A stretch of 64,000 nt of DNA from positions 62,001 through 126,000 of the forward strand of contig NZ_RQHT01000014.1 of NCBI RefSeq assembly GCF_004770905.1. Direction: 5' to 3'. The stretch comes from Leptospira bandrabouensis. Lineage in GTDB: Bacteria > Spirochaetota > Leptospiria > Leptospirales > Leptospiraceae. Positions 46,438 to 55,307 of the stretch are shown here, piece after piece. Position 1 is the stretch's first letter, and each line of letters opens with the position of its first letter. The notes under the pieces are model-generated. The model was given only the letters and a program-made list of their open reading frames with translations, had not been told where the DNA came from and searched no databases. Both the position numbers and the translations under genes were made by a program.

Positions 46438-46785
46438 ATGAAATTAGTAGTCGCAATCATCCAACCACATAAGTTAGAAGAAGTAAAAAACGAACTTACC
46501 AAAAACGAAATCTATCGTTTGACTGTAAGTGATGTCCAAGGTTATGGCCAACAAAAAGGAAAAACAGAAGTTTTCCGTGGGCATGAATACCAAGTGAATC
46601 TTCTTAGAAAAGTGCGCTTAGAGATCGCAGTTAACGATGAGTTTGTCAAACCAACTGTGGATGCCATTTTAAAAGCAGCAAAAACAGGACCAGAAGGTAA
46701 AATAGGAGATGGAAAAATTTTTGTAATGCCACTTGAAGAGGTGATTCGCATTCGTAGCGGAGAACGAGGAAGCAAAGCCATCTAA
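46438..46785 (+). CDS. glnB: PII nitrogen regulatory protein (GlnB/GlnK)
   Basis: The 115 residues show the T-loop 'GYGQQKGKTEVFRGHEYQVN', keeping the Tyr51 equivalent (RGHEY) but with Phe at the Tyr46 position. The B-loop reads 'TGPEGKIGDGKIFVMPLEEV', three residues longer than the 'TGKIGDGK' of E. coli PII, and the C-terminus 'IRIRSGERGSKAI' is normal. By context it blocks AmtB when nitrogen is sufficient. It is the second gene of the amtB-glnB unit. Confidence 0.95.
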   Translation: MKLVVAIIQPHKLEEVKNELTKNEIYRLTVSDVQGYGQQKGKTEVFRGHEYQVNLLRKVRLEIAVNDEFVKPTVDAILKAAKTGPEGKIGDGKIFVMPLEEVIRIRSGERGSKAI

Positions 46786-46800
46786 CGAAAATTTGATGAT

Positions 46801-46821
46801 CCGAGGGAATTTTTCCCTCGG
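46801..46821. terminator. Hairpin between convergent glnB and ilvB
   Basis: CCGAGGGAA (46801-46809) pairs perfectly with TTCCCTCGG (46813-46821) around a 3-nt loop, a 9-bp GC-rich stem. Neither side has a clear T-run, so it is a likely but not textbook bidirectional terminator. Confidence 0.6.
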
Positions 46822-46830
46822 AGTCAAAAC

Positions 46831-48522
46831 TCAAGTTGTTACTTGGCCGAGAATATATTCCTGATTGGACTTTCCACCAGGAACAAATGGATACACTCCC
46901 CAACTAGAAGGGACTCTTACTTCAACCAAAGCCGGGCCTTTCTTTTCTAAAACTGTTTCTAAGTCCTGAACTTCCGATCTCCAATCCCATTCATAATATA
47001 CTATTCCGAATGATTCACATAACATAGAAAAATCGGGATGGAAATGAAATTTAGAACCAGAATACAAACTTCCATAAAACAAGTCTTGTTGTTGTTTCAC
47101 TAACCCCAAATGTTCATTGTTGATTAGAATGATCTTTACATTAAGATTCTGTTCTCTGAGTGTAGACAATTCTTGTAAGTTCATCATTATCGATCCATCA
47201 CCTGTAAAACAATACACATGAGAATCTCTATGGCTTAATGCAACACCAATAGCAGTTGGAAGACCAAACCCCATAGTTCCTTGTCCACCTGAGGTGATCC
47301 AAGACAATGGTTGATGAAATGGAAAATATTGTGCCACCCACATCTGATGTTGGCCTACATCCGTTAGGACAAAATGTTCGCCACTTGGTAAAACCGAAGC
47401 AAAATCCAAAAGAATAGATTTCATCGGATGTTCTTCTGGAATCTGTTTCCAAGTTTCAACCTGCAACAATGATTCCTTGTTTTGGACCTGAAAATCCTCT
47501 TCTAATAAAAAAGGAAGAACTTCTGAAATATCTTTTTGTAAACTTAAAGTTACCGATTTATTTTTGCCAATTTCACGGGCATCAATATCTATATGAATGA
47601 TTTTTGCTTGGTTACAAAACTTTTCTATGGCACCTGTCGCACGATCGTCAAAACGAACTCCTATGCCAATCAAGAGATCACAAACACCCAGAGCTTCATT
47701 GGCAGCCACAGTTCCATGCATCCCCATCATCCCTAAATTCATCGGATCGTCTTTTTCAAAAATCCCAAGTCCCATAAGAGTGGTCACAGCGGGAATTTGA
47801 AAACGAGAAACAAATTCTCTTAATCGCAAATATTCTTTTTTTGCACCACCACCTATATATAGTAAGGGGAACCGAGAACTCTTTAACAAGAATTTGAACT
47901 CATCTAGAAAAATATCCAAACTTTCAAAAGACAAAGGATCTGCCTTACTTACCTGTTCCAAAAAATCCAAATGAGATGATCCACCAAAAGGAATGTTATT
48001 TTCAGGTAAGTTAATCTTTTGAGTTTGTATATCTTTGGGTAAATCAATCCAAACTGGTCCTTTTTTCCCTTCCCCGCATAACAAAAATGCTTCCTCTAAA
48101 ATTTCAGTGATTTGATTTGGTTCTTCTACCAAATAAACCTTTTTCACGACTGATGAAACAATCTTTACTGTTGGTAATTCTTGGAAAGCATCGGTTCCCA
48201 TTAACCCTAATGGAACTTGTCCCGAAAAAATTAGCAAGGGAACAGAATCCCTTTGCGCATCGGCTACAGCAGTGATGAGATTGGCCACACCAGGTCCAGA
48301 GGAAACAAATACGGCACTCACCTCTCCAGTGCTCCTTGCCCTACCTTGTGCGATAAATCCAGCACCCTGCTCATGTCTTGCTAACACATGTTCGATATTT
48401 GACCCCGCCAAACTTTCGTATAATGGCAAGATGGTTCCCCCTGGTACTCCTGGAATCCATGTGATACCTTTTGATTCTAAAAAACGTATGATGTATTGAC
48501 TTACGGTGATTTGTTCCGACAT
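46831..48522 (-). CDS. ilvB: Acetolactate synthase, large (catalytic) subunit
   Basis: This ThDP enzyme starts valine/leucine and isoleucine synthesis. Its 563 residues show 'GITWIPGVPGGTILPLYESL', catalytic Glu in 'VLARHEQGAGFIAQG', 'FVSSGPGVANLITAVADAQ', and ThDP/Mg motif 'VYCFTGDGSIMMNLQELSTL' with 'NNEHLGLVKQQQ'. ATG 48522 has AAGGAG nine bases upstream. No small subunit (ilvN) or ilvC is adjacent. A Leu/Val-rich leader peptide and competing hairpins precede it, so it is the regulated copy responding to branched-chain amino acids. Anabolic assignment follows from this context. Confidence 0.93.
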   Translation of the reverse strand: MSEQITVSQYIIRFLESKGITWIPGVPGGTILPLYESLAGSNIEHVLARHEQGAGFIAQGRARSTGEVSAVFVSSGPGVANLITAVADAQRDSVPLLIFSGQVPLGLMGTDAFQELPTVKIVSSVVKKVYLVEEPNQITEILEEAFLLCGEGKKGPVWIDLPKDIQTQKINLPENNIPFGGSSHLDFLEQVSKADPLSFESLDIFLDEFKFLLKSSRFPLLYIGGGAKKEYLRLREFVSRFQIPAVTTLMGLGIFEKDDPMNLGMMGMHGTVAANEALGVCDLLIGIGVRFDDRATGAIEKFCNQAKIIHIDIDAREIGKNKSVTLSLQKDISEVLPFLLEEDFQVQNKESLLQVETWKQIPEEHPMKSILLDFASVLPSGEHFVLTDVGQHQMWVAQYFPFHQPLSWITSGGQGTMGFGLPTAIGVALSHRDSHVYCFTGDGSIMMNLQELSTLREQNLNVKIILINNEHLGLVKQQQDLFYGSLYSGSKFHFHPDFSMLCESFGIVYYEWDWRSEVQDLETVLEKKGPALVEVRVPSSWGVYPFVPGGKSNQEYILGQVTT

Positions 48523-48541
48523 AAAGATCCTCTCCTTGTTG

Positions 48542-48606
48542 GTTTCCCCGTCGGCTTTCAGCTTTCTGTCGACCGAGGAAACAAGTGAGAATTATGACAG
48601 AAAGCT
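48542..48606 (-). promoter_or_regulatory. Branched-chain amino acid attenuator before ilvB
   Basis: Two mutually exclusive hairpins. A: AGCTTTCTGTC (minus strand, 48606-48596, the last codons of the leader) pairs perfectly with GACAGAAAGCT (48570-48560). B: GTTTCCTCGGTCG (48582-48570) pairs, with one bulge and one G-U, with CCGACGGGGAAAC (48554-48542). A holds most of B's 5' arm in its loop. A ribosome stalled in the Val run leaves A free; one at the stop codon covers A and lets B form. B has no U-tract after it but ends 4 nt before the ilvB Shine-Dalgarno, so it may act on translation. Confidence 0.75.
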
Positions 48607-48681
48607 ACGTATGTATGAGGAGACTACGACGACTAGGACGAGAGTAGAGAGGACATAGCTAGACAATCCAAGAACGGGCAT
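48592..48681 (-). CDS. ilvB leader peptide (29 residues, Leu/Val-rich)
   Basis: I translated this short frame by hand: Met-Pro-Val-Leu-Gly-Leu-Ser-Ser-Tyr-Val-Leu-Ser-Thr, then Leu-Val-Leu-Val-Val-Val-Val (residues 14-20), Ser-Ser-Tyr-Ile-Arg-Ser-Phe-Leu-Ser and TAA. Seven Val and six Leu plus one Ile in 29 residues, seven of them consecutive, is the signature of a regulatory leader such as E. coli IvbL. An in-frame ATG at 48690 would add three residues. The ribosome site is weak. A -35-like TTGACG is at 48761-48756. Ends 69 bp before ilvB. Confidence 0.75.
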   Translation of the reverse strand: MPVLGLSSYVLSTLVLVVVVSSYIRSFLS

Positions 48682-48860
48682 GGAATCCATGAATTCGTTG
48701 TCTGTGGTTGTCCGAGAGGCCATTACAGTAAAAAGTTTTTTGTAAACTTGTGATCCGTCAAGAATTTATTTGGAGTGGCTTAGTGATTTTCTGCAAACAT
48801 TTCGCAAGCCTAAGGATGGAATTGATAGATGCAGATGTAACAGCAGAATGGATCGAATTT

Positions 48861-49088
48861 TTATTCGTTTTCTTTGGCTCGTTTGATGAGAGAATAAAAA
48901 GCAAAAATAAAACCCAGGAAAAAACCAACCAGGAGCCAAAGTGGTTCCGTTTTCATATAGTCATCAAGGTAGTATCCTCCCACCACAAAAAGTGCGATGG
49001 AAGATACAAATTCAAAACCAGCACCAGCCATCGCCATAGGTGACTTTTCTGGTTTTTTGGCAGATGGTTTTTCCTGCTCTTCGCTCAT
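48861..49088 (-). CDS. AtpZ/AtpI-type F-ATPase accessory membrane protein
   Basis: About 75 residues from the ATG at 49088, which overlaps the lepB stop (ATGA), indicating translational coupling. After a polar Lys/Pro-rich N-terminus come two helices: 'GFEFVSSIALFVVGGYYLDD' and 'PLWLLVGFFLGFIFAFYSLI'. This two-helix hairpin with the Gly-x-x-x-Asp-x-x pattern is that of AtpZ/AtpI, which help c-ring assembly or Mg2+ supply. The core atp operon lies more than 6 kb away, so it is detached. A GTG at 49115 would be a longer alternative start. Confidence 0.75.
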   Translation of the reverse strand: MSEEQEKPSAKKPEKSPMAMAGAGFEFVSSIALFVVGGYYLDDYMKTEPLWLLVGFFLGFIFAFYSLIKRAKENE

Positions 49089-50122
49089 TGGAGGATACGA
49101 CCAATTCGGTCCCACCTAACACTAAGTCTCCACAATCGGTAACGAATAGTTCTTTCAATCCATCCGAACCGAGACTCATCATCTCTATAACGAGTATTAT
49201 GTGAAGAAAAGATTTCTGTATAATGACAACGGTTTTCTAGTTTTTCCCCTTCATATCTTTCTGCAATTTCAGGTCCTTTCTCAGCAAGTTCCTGTCCATC
49301 TTTGTATTCACATGTGGAATCTTTCCAATCGATGGAGAAATAAATAATGAGTGCCTTACCTAAAATATCTTCTCGTTTTACAAATCCCCAAGCACGTGAA
49401 TCGTGAGAGTCATCTCGGTTGTCCCCCATCACCATATACTGGCCTTCTGGAATTTGACAACCATGTAAAAAATCACAATATTCAAAGATATGGGCACGGC
49501 GATCATCCTCAAATCCCTCCAAAATAAAATGTTCAAACCCTGGTTTGACTTCTTTGAAGAGTGCTCTTTGTGTGGCTTCTAAATTATCTAGATCAGAAAG
49601 TTCTCTTCCAATGGGAACTTCCTTTGGTTCGTAAGATCGAAACTCTTCGGAACCTTTTTCTTTGTATTCGATGAGTGCAAAGTGTACTCGTCCTCTATCT
49701 TTTGTGTCCATGTATTTGCGAGTGATTCGGATCGTATCGCCAGGTAATCCTACAACTCGTTTCACAAATCGTTTGGCAAAAATTCCAGTCCGTGATTCTT
49801 CTTGGGCAAGGGCCGTTGCCGGTGGAATAAAAGTAACAATATCCCCACGTTTGGGATCATCAATACGGAAGAGTTCCTTCTCTGTAAAAGGCATTCGAAA
49901 AGAATAACGCATTTTATTCACAAACAAAAAGTCCCCAATTTTGAGTGTCGGGATCATCGAACCAGAAGGAATATTATTAGCATCTAATATAGATGATTTG
50001 AAAGCAAATACAAGAACCACAATGATTCCGAAAGAAATTCCAGAGGCAGCGGCTCCCTCTTTTGGCGGTTCCTTAGAATCTTGTTTTGGTTTGGATTGGA
50101 AGATGGTGGAGAATATTCCCAT
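49085..50122 (-). CDS. lepB: Signal peptidase I
   Basis: The 345 residues from the ATG at 50122 have an N-terminal membrane helix (about 28-45), catalytic Ser in 'ANNIPSGSMIPTLKIGDFLF', catalytic Lys in 'FVKRVVGLPGDTIRI', and box E 'MVMGDNRDDSHDSRAWGFV'. It cleaves signal peptides of exported proteins. A large insert (~150-240) between boxes D and E is longer than in E. coli and highly charged. An upstream in-frame extension to 50263 lacks family residues. It is translationally coupled to the AtpZ-like gene. Confidence 0.94.
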   Translation of the reverse strand: MGIFSTIFQSKPKQDSKEPPKEGAAASGISFGIIVVLVFAFKSSILDANNIPSGSMIPTLKIGDFLFVNKMRYSFRMPFTEKELFRIDDPKRGDIVTFIPPATALAQEESRTGIFAKRFVKRVVGLPGDTIRITRKYMDTKDRGRVHFALIEYKEKGSEEFRSYEPKEVPIGRELSDLDNLEATQRALFKEVKPGFEHFILEGFEDDRRAHIFEYCDFLHGCQIPEGQYMVMGDNRDDSHDSRAWGFVKREDILGKALIIYFSIDWKDSTCEYKDGQELAEKGPEIAERYEGEKLENRCHYTEIFSSHNTRYRDDESRFGWIERTIRYRLWRLSVRWDRIGRILQ

Positions 50123-50234
50123 AGGTTCGAAGCTAAGGAATTGGAATTTTCTGTCAAGAAAGGGGGAAAAAAAGCGCAAAAGACTTGTACTATTTTCGGG
50201 AATCGACGATACCATACATGGAGATCTTCTACTT

Positions 50235-51026
50235 ATGGAAACATCAATCCACGTTTTACGCAAAACCTTACTGGAGATGAAAGAAAACTACTCTTTTGTC
50301 TGCATTAAAACAGGTACGGAAACCGAGGACATGGGAGAAGAAGAAATCTCCCTCTTAAAAACGATCACTGCCGGAATTTTGCCACTCTATGTCAAAATTG
50401 GTGGCCCGGAAGCTAGAAACGATATCCGAATCTGCAAAAGAATCGGAGTATCGGGGATTTCTGCACCGATGGTGGAATCCGAATATGCATTAAAAAACTT
50501 CATCCAGACCATGAAGAATCTCCTCACACCTTCGGAATACGAATCTTATAACAAATCAATTAACATGGAAACCATCACAGGATATAGAAACTTGATGGAT
50601 ATCTTTGATTCTGTTCCATTCCAAAGTTTGGAGCAAGTAACAGCTGCTAGATCAGATCTAAGTGCTTCTATGGATAAAAAACCAGACGACAAAGAAGTCA
50701 CTCGTGTTTCTAAAAAAATCATTTCGGAAGCAAAAAGCAGAGGGAAAAAAACTTCTGTCGGTGGAACCATCACCAAAACTAATTTTGAACTGATTGCCAA
50801 CGAAATTGAACCCGACTTTATCAACTCACGTCATGTGATGGTAGATACAAAAAAAGCAATGTCGATTGGTTCCACTGACGTAGCAGAATGTATGTTGTTA
50901 TTCGAAATGGATTTATTTGAATTTTTCTCTAAAACATTTCCGGAAAAAGGTTATTATTACCGCAACCGAGTGGAAATCAATAGAGAGCGGATCGGCGAAA
51001 GAAAGGTATTGTACTTTATCCGTTAA
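50235..51026 (+). CDS. HpcH/HpaI aldolase / citrate-lyase-like TIM-barrel protein
   Basis: About 263 residues from the ATG at 50235 (GGAG at 50220-50223). The TIM-barrel lyase pattern appears in 'LPLYVKIGGPEARNDIRICK' and 'GVSGISAPMVESEYALKNFI' (metal/substrate Glu in the APMVES strand), then 'ARSDLSASM' and 'DFINSRHVMVDTKK'. Members cleave or form C-C bonds with pyruvate or acetyl-CoA type donors; the substrate is unknown. In-frame codons continue upstream across the lepB start and probably are not translated. It is directly abutted by the DUF2079 gene. Confidence 0.65.
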   Translation: METSIHVLRKTLLEMKENYSFVCIKTGTETEDMGEEEISLLKTITAGILPLYVKIGGPEARNDIRICKRIGVSGISAPMVESEYALKNFIQTMKNLLTPSEYESYNKSINMETITGYRNLMDIFDSVPFQSLEQVTAARSDLSASMDKKPDDKEVTRVSKKIISEAKSRGKKTSVGGTITKTNFELIANEIEPDFINSRHVMVDTKKAMSIGSTDVAECMLLFEMDLFEFFSKTFPEKGYYYRNRVEINRERIGERKVLYFIR

Positions 51027-52871
51027 GTGGTTTATTTATTTTTTTTATTCAGTTTAGTTTCCCCTTTTCTCTTTATTTCTCCTAAAAACTTTCATGCCCC
51101 CTTCCAAAAGGGGGTGTTTCTTTTTTTGTTTTTCCTAACCATCTTAAACTTTTGGAAAGAAAAAAAAGCTAAATCTGAGGCAAAGCTGAATGAAAGCACA
51201 ACTAATATTGGTTTGTTATCTGATAAACAGATAACCATTCTCCCCTATTTACTTTTTGTCAGTTGTATTTTCTTTTTTATCACAAGCACCTACCATGCGT
51301 TCCATTTAACAAAGTCATTAGCCGATGCTTTTTTGTTTCAAGATGCGGATTATATTGGCATTTCGGATATCCTTCTCTCTATTTCTCGTGGAGAAGGATT
51401 CACCAGCGGCTACTATTCCCCATCAGGTGAAGGAAGTTATCTCCACCACCACTTCGCACCAGGGATGTTAGTTTTGACACCGTTTGTGAGTTGGGTTCCC
51501 GAACGGTGGGGACTTGCTGTAGCAGTGTTTTTTGTTTATCAACTAGCTACCATCCTGTGGATACTATGGGCCTATCAAATTTCCAAACACCATTTAAAAG
51601 AGAATGGAATCAAATTTCTAACTTTTTGGATTCTTTTGGCAAACCAATTGTATTTGTATCGGATTGGGTCTAGTTTTCATTTTGAAGTGCTAGTTCTCCT
51701 CTTTGGTTTTTTCTTTTTCTATATTTGGGAACAAAGAGAAAAGATACAAAAGGGTCCATTCCGTTCCCCTTGGATCTACTATAACGTTTTAACCTTATCT
51801 ATCGTTCTCTATCTCTCGCAAAAAGAGGATATTGGTATTTATCTTCTTCTATTTTTTCTACCGACTGTTTTAGGAATTTCATATAATCTTTGGAAAAAGA
51901 AAAAGAATGAAAATAGGGATGCGCAACAGTCAAGTGGATCGGTAAGAGACAACTCTAAAGAAAAAGCAACCATCCAATCACTAACTCTTGTTTACAGTAT
52001 TGTCTTTGTATGGTTGGGTTATGTTTTTTTCATTTATCCAATGTTTGGTGATAGATCAGAATCCGTCTCTTGGACCCAAACACTCACCCAAGAATACCAT
52101 TCCGTATTCAAACAAGTGACAGGTGCAAAAAAATCATTTCAAATTTTTCTTGAGTTAATCGTCAGCGGGGGACTCGGAATCTTTCAGATGATACCCGAAG
52201 TCATAGGAATCGGGCTAATATATGCTACACATATATTTTCCTCAAGGCCTTGGCACCATGAGGTTTATACGTATTACAGTTATACGTTAGTTCCTTTTAT
52301 ACTTTATAGTGGAATTTTATGGATCCGATCAGATAAAAAATTAACTCTTTCCTTTGCTTTTTTGATTCTAACTTGTCTCTTTTGGAAAAACTCACTAGAC
52401 CAAAATTATCCACTGGATCCCAAAATCGAAAGTCCTTGGAAAATTCCTACGATCCAAAAGGAAATCCAATCAGATCTAAAAAAAGTAAATTTGATTCTTC
52501 TCTCCATTTTTAAGGGACCAATTTTTGGTGAGCCAAAAGAGAAACTAAATCCTAAAAATCCCACATACCCAAATGAGCCTTTGGATCTAAAAGATAACGC
52601 AAACCGAATATTTGTATTCACTCAGTACAATCTTTCCTTCTATATCACTGACAAAGCGACAACCTTTCCATTAGAACAAATCCAAAACTCCTCCTCCATT
52701 TGCAAAAAGGCGAATGTTTGTTATGTGGTAATGGCCCCAGAGTTTACTGATGAAATTCTCTGGCCGAAATCTAGGATTTTGGAATATAAAAAAGAATTAG
52801 AAAACCAAAAGGGAGTTTTTGTATGGGAAGGAGAACAAGTAGAAGTTAGGAAGTTACCTCAAAGAAACTAG
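51027..52871 (+). CDS. DUF2079-type polytopic membrane protein
   Basis: The 614 residues begin at a GTG directly after the previous stop. There are about twelve to fourteen helices, with the DUF2079 landmarks 'YYSPSGEGSYLHHHFAPGML', 'IGSSFHFEVLVLLFGFFFFY' and 'LSQKEDIGIYLLLFFLPTVL'. DUF2079 proteins resemble membrane glycosyltransferases of the GT-C type (long periplasmic loops, no known function). The C-terminal ~120 residues form a soluble, probably periplasmic domain ending 'GVFVWEGEQVEVRKLP'. Confidence 0.75.
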   Translation: MVYLFFLFSLVSPFLFISPKNFHAPFQKGVFLFLFFLTILNFWKEKKAKSEAKLNESTTNIGLLSDKQITILPYLLFVSCIFFFITSTYHAFHLTKSLADAFLFQDADYIGISDILLSISRGEGFTSGYYSPSGEGSYLHHHFAPGMLVLTPFVSWVPERWGLAVAVFFVYQLATILWILWAYQISKHHLKENGIKFLTFWILLANQLYLYRIGSSFHFEVLVLLFGFFFFYIWEQREKIQKGPFRSPWIYYNVLTLSIVLYLSQKEDIGIYLLLFFLPTVLGISYNLWKKKKNENRDAQQSSGSVRDNSKEKATIQSLTLVYSIVFVWLGYVFFIYPMFGDRSESVSWTQTLTQEYHSVFKQVTGAKKSFQIFLELIVSGGLGIFQMIPEVIGIGLIYATHIFSSRPWHHEVYTYYSYTLVPFILYSGILWIRSDKKLTLSFAFLILTCLFWKNSLDQNYPLDPKIESPWKIPTIQKEIQSDLKKVNLILLSIFKGPIFGEPKEKLNPKNPTYPNEPLDLKDNANRIFVFTQYNLSFYITDKATTFPLEQIQNSSSICKKANVCYVVMAPEFTDEILWPKSRILEYKKELENQKGVFVWEGEQVEVRKLPQRN

Positions 52872-52894
52872 TTTGGATGACTTAGGTTCGTGCT

Positions 52895-52917
52895 GATTCT
52901 CTTAGAGAATGAGAATC
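52895..52917. terminator. Hairpin in the convergent gap after the DUF2079 gene
   Basis: GATTCTC (52895-52901) and GAGAATC (52911-52917) are perfect inverted repeats, with a nested ATTCTC-TTA-GAGAAT alternative. No U-tract follows. Placed in a 154-bp gap between convergent genes, it may end transcription weakly. The rest of the gap is AT-rich without features I can name. Confidence 0.35.
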
Positions 52918-53025
52918 GAACGAATTGTTAGCATTGATTCAAATTTTTCGATTTACAAAAACTTAAAAGGAAAATATTTAAAAAATCATTTCAAAAATTA
53001 AAACAAACCACCGCATAACGACCGC

Positions 53026-54048
53026 TCAATCTACAATATGAAAGATTTCATATCCATTCTCACGTTTTTCGATACGTATCTGGCCTTCTAAAACTAATTT
53101 CTGGATGATACTGTATACAAGTCCAAGTGCTGTCGGCAAGTGGCCCCCATTATGGACTTTTTTTCCGATGGCAGCTTCCATAAGGACTTTTAAGTCGGAT
53201 TCCCCTTCTCTGAGCCTTCGGAGAACGCCTTTTTCCAGAATGCTTAATGTTTTTTTCACAAGAGTGATGGTTTTTTTCGGATCTTCAATTTCACTACCAT
53301 GAGCAGGTAACATACGTTTGATGGGTTCTTCTAAAAGTTTGGCGAGTGTAAAATAATAATCACTTAAATTCCCATCCATTTCAGAATAAATGGCAGTAAG
53401 ATTGGCAATGATCAAATCTCCCGAAAAATAAATTCCCGTGGAAGGATCTACAGGTGTGATATGATACAAATTATGACCAGGTGTATGTAAAAACCTTAGA
53501 AGTCTTCCACCAAACTCTAAACTGTCGTTATGATCAATTTTGACATCAATTCGTAAAACAGGATCCCCTTTTTTGGTTTCACTAAATTTACTATAAAACT
53601 GTCTCCAACCTTGGCGTGATTCTTCCAAAATCCGATCCAGTTCTTCCTTATCCCCAAATGCTTTATGAAATAAGTCTTCTGTTGCTTCTTCAAAAAGCAC
53701 CATCGATTCTAAATAATTTCCCACCCCGTCGGCCATAGCACGATACCCATAATAGGTTACGTTTTTTGCATAAGACTTAAGAACCAAAGAAGAGGAAATA
53801 TGATCCAAATGATTGTGTGTATAAATAATATGGCGAATATCTTTAAACGAAAATCCCTTAGTTTTTAACGATGCTTGTAACATCGGGATAGATTCAATAT
53901 AACCAGAATCAATGAGGGTTAATCCATCATCACCTTGGTATAAATAAATATTGTTAGGTGCGTAAAAAGGCTGAGGAAGAATGATTTTAAAGACACCATC
54001 CCCGATATCTTCCATCTCAGGAATTCGTTTGGGGATGGTAACTTTCAT
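53026..54048 (-). CDS. Metallo-beta-lactamase-fold hydrolase
   Basis: The 340 residues carry the MBL zinc motif 'IIYTHNHLDHISS' (HxHxDH) at ~75-87, 'LRFLHTPGHNLYHITPVD' with the next His, 'GIYFSGDLIIANLTA' with the bridging Asp, and 'LPAHGSEIEDP' with the last His. The C-terminal ~85 residues add a winged-helix-like tail seen in LACTB2/glyoxalase-like subfamilies. Substrate unknown; a thioesterase-type role would fit the acyl-CoA-type neighbour. It follows the MaoC gene by 9 bp. Confidence 0.87.
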   Translation of the reverse strand: MKVTIPKRIPEMEDIGDGVFKIILPQPFYAPNNIYLYQGDDGLTLIDSGYIESIPMLQASLKTKGFSFKDIRHIIYTHNHLDHISSSLVLKSYAKNVTYYGYRAMADGVGNYLESMVLFEEATEDLFHKAFGDKEELDRILEESRQGWRQFYSKFSETKKGDPVLRIDVKIDHNDSLEFGGRLLRFLHTPGHNLYHITPVDPSTGIYFSGDLIIANLTAIYSEMDGNLSDYYFTLAKLLEEPIKRMLPAHGSEIEDPKKTITLVKKTLSILEKGVLRRLREGESDLKVLMEAAIGKKVHNGGHLPTALGLVYSIIQKLVLEGQIRIEKRENGYEIFHIVD

Positions 54049-54057
54049 TTTTTCACC

Positions 54058-55236
54058 TTATGGTTGTTTTTTGATGATCAATCTTCTTTCGATTTCGAAG
54101 ATTTTCTCTGGGATTTTTTCTTTCCCTAGTTTCTTTTTATCGTTTTCTTTGAGGAAAAGATCTGCACCAAATTTATCGAGTGCATCGTTTGCTTTGATAT
54201 TTTTCAAACCAATGAACTGGATTTGTACTTCCCCAGCAGGGATTCCATATTCCGTTCCTTTGTCTTCTGTTGTCAGAATTCGAGAAATACAAGTCACAGT
54301 GTCACCAGAAAATGCTGGTTGTGTATGGTATCCTTCTGTGAATCCAAGTTCCCAAATTGCGTTTTCAGAAATATCACGGGAAGCCATACCAGCTAACCAA
54401 CCAAATACGAGTCCACCGTATACTACTGGTTCTCCACCCATTGGGCCAGAGATTCCTGCAGAATACAATTTATCATAATGAAGTGGATGAGTATTTCCTA
54501 CGCGGAAAGTCCATTGGTAATGTTCGTCAGTGATGGTTCTTCCATTTTGGTGAACATAAATCTGACCTGGTTTGAAGTTTTCAAAGTAAGTATGGCCCCA
54601 AGTCACATCTTTCATCTCTGTTGGAAATTTGAGGTTAGGAAGTTTGAGTGTCGGAGTTTTTGACTCTGGGAAGAATGCAGAAGCGTCACCAGGTTTTGGA
54701 TTGCCTTTCGGTTTTCCATTGGACTGGTAGATCATGATTTTACGTTCGTATTGTAAAACCACTTCGTTTTTTTGGTTGAGGCAAAGGGTTCTTACACTTA
54801 CGATTCCTGGTTTGTCTGGACCTTTGTCATCAACTGCTAAAATTTTTGTACGAGAAGAAAGAGTGTCACCTGGATAAACAGGTAATAAAAATTGTGCGTT
54901 GTAATAACCGAGGTTGGCAAGCGCCTTCTCACTGTTATTTTGAACTCCAATCGAAAGTGCTAAGTTAAACACCATCAGTGGATGAACGAGTAAATCAGCA
55001 AATCCATGTGCCTTTGCATATTCTGCAGATAGGTAAAGTGGGTTTGCATCCATAAACACAGTGGCAAATTCTTGGGCAAAACTTCTGTCCACAGTGAATT
55101 GACGAGGGTGAACATAGATATCACCTACATTGAATTCTTCGAGGTATCGACCATAAATGTTCTTTTTGACATCAGAAAGAGAAGCAGGTGTGCTGGGAGC
55201 TAACTCACCAAAGGGGGACATAGGTTTTTCGGCCAT
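54058..55236 (-). CDS. Double-hotdog MaoC-family dehydratase
   Basis: The 392 residues are two hotdog domains in tandem. Domain 1 (~25-170) starts '[20 protein letters not shown]' with '[20 protein letters not shown]', the MaoC Asp/His pattern being weaker. Domain 2 (~220-340) has '[20 protein letters not shown]' and '[15 protein letters not shown]', with the Asp-x-x-x-His type catalytic pair clearer. Related enzymes hydrate or dehydrate CoA-linked enoyl acids such as mesaconyl-CoA. Pathway not determined. Upstream of the MBL hydrolase with a 9-bp gap, suggesting joint action on an acyl-CoA. Confidence 0.8.
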   Translation of the reverse strand: MAEKPMSPFGELAPSTPASLSDVKKNIYGRYLEEFNVGDIYVHPRQFTVDRSFAQEFATVFMDANPLYLSAEYAKAHGFADLLVHPLMVFNLALSIGVQNNSEKALANLGYYNAQFLLPVYPGDTLSSRTKILAVDDKGPDKPGIVSVRTLCLNQKNEVVLQYERKIMIYQSNGKPKGNPKPGDASAFFPESKTPTLKLPNLKFPTEMKDVTWGHTYFENFKPGQIYVHQNGRTITDEHYQWTFRVGNTHPLHYDKLYSAGISGPMGGEPVVYGGLVFGWLAGMASRDISENAIWELGFTEGYHTQPAFSGDTVTCISRILTTEDKGTEYGIPAGEVQIQFIGLKNIKANDALDKFGADLFLKENDKKKLGKEKIPEKIFEIERRLIIKKQP

Positions 55237-55307
55237 GGGAATTCCTTTTTCGAATGGGATAGGACTAATTTTCCAAGAGAGGTCTTACCGAAAACGATTT
55301 TTCAGGC

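Noticed and set aside
49941..50234. N-terminal extension of the HpcH/HpaI-like gene across the lepB start
   Set aside because: The first 98 codons are antisense to lepB coding sequence and the aldolase-like similarity begins only after the ATG at 50235.
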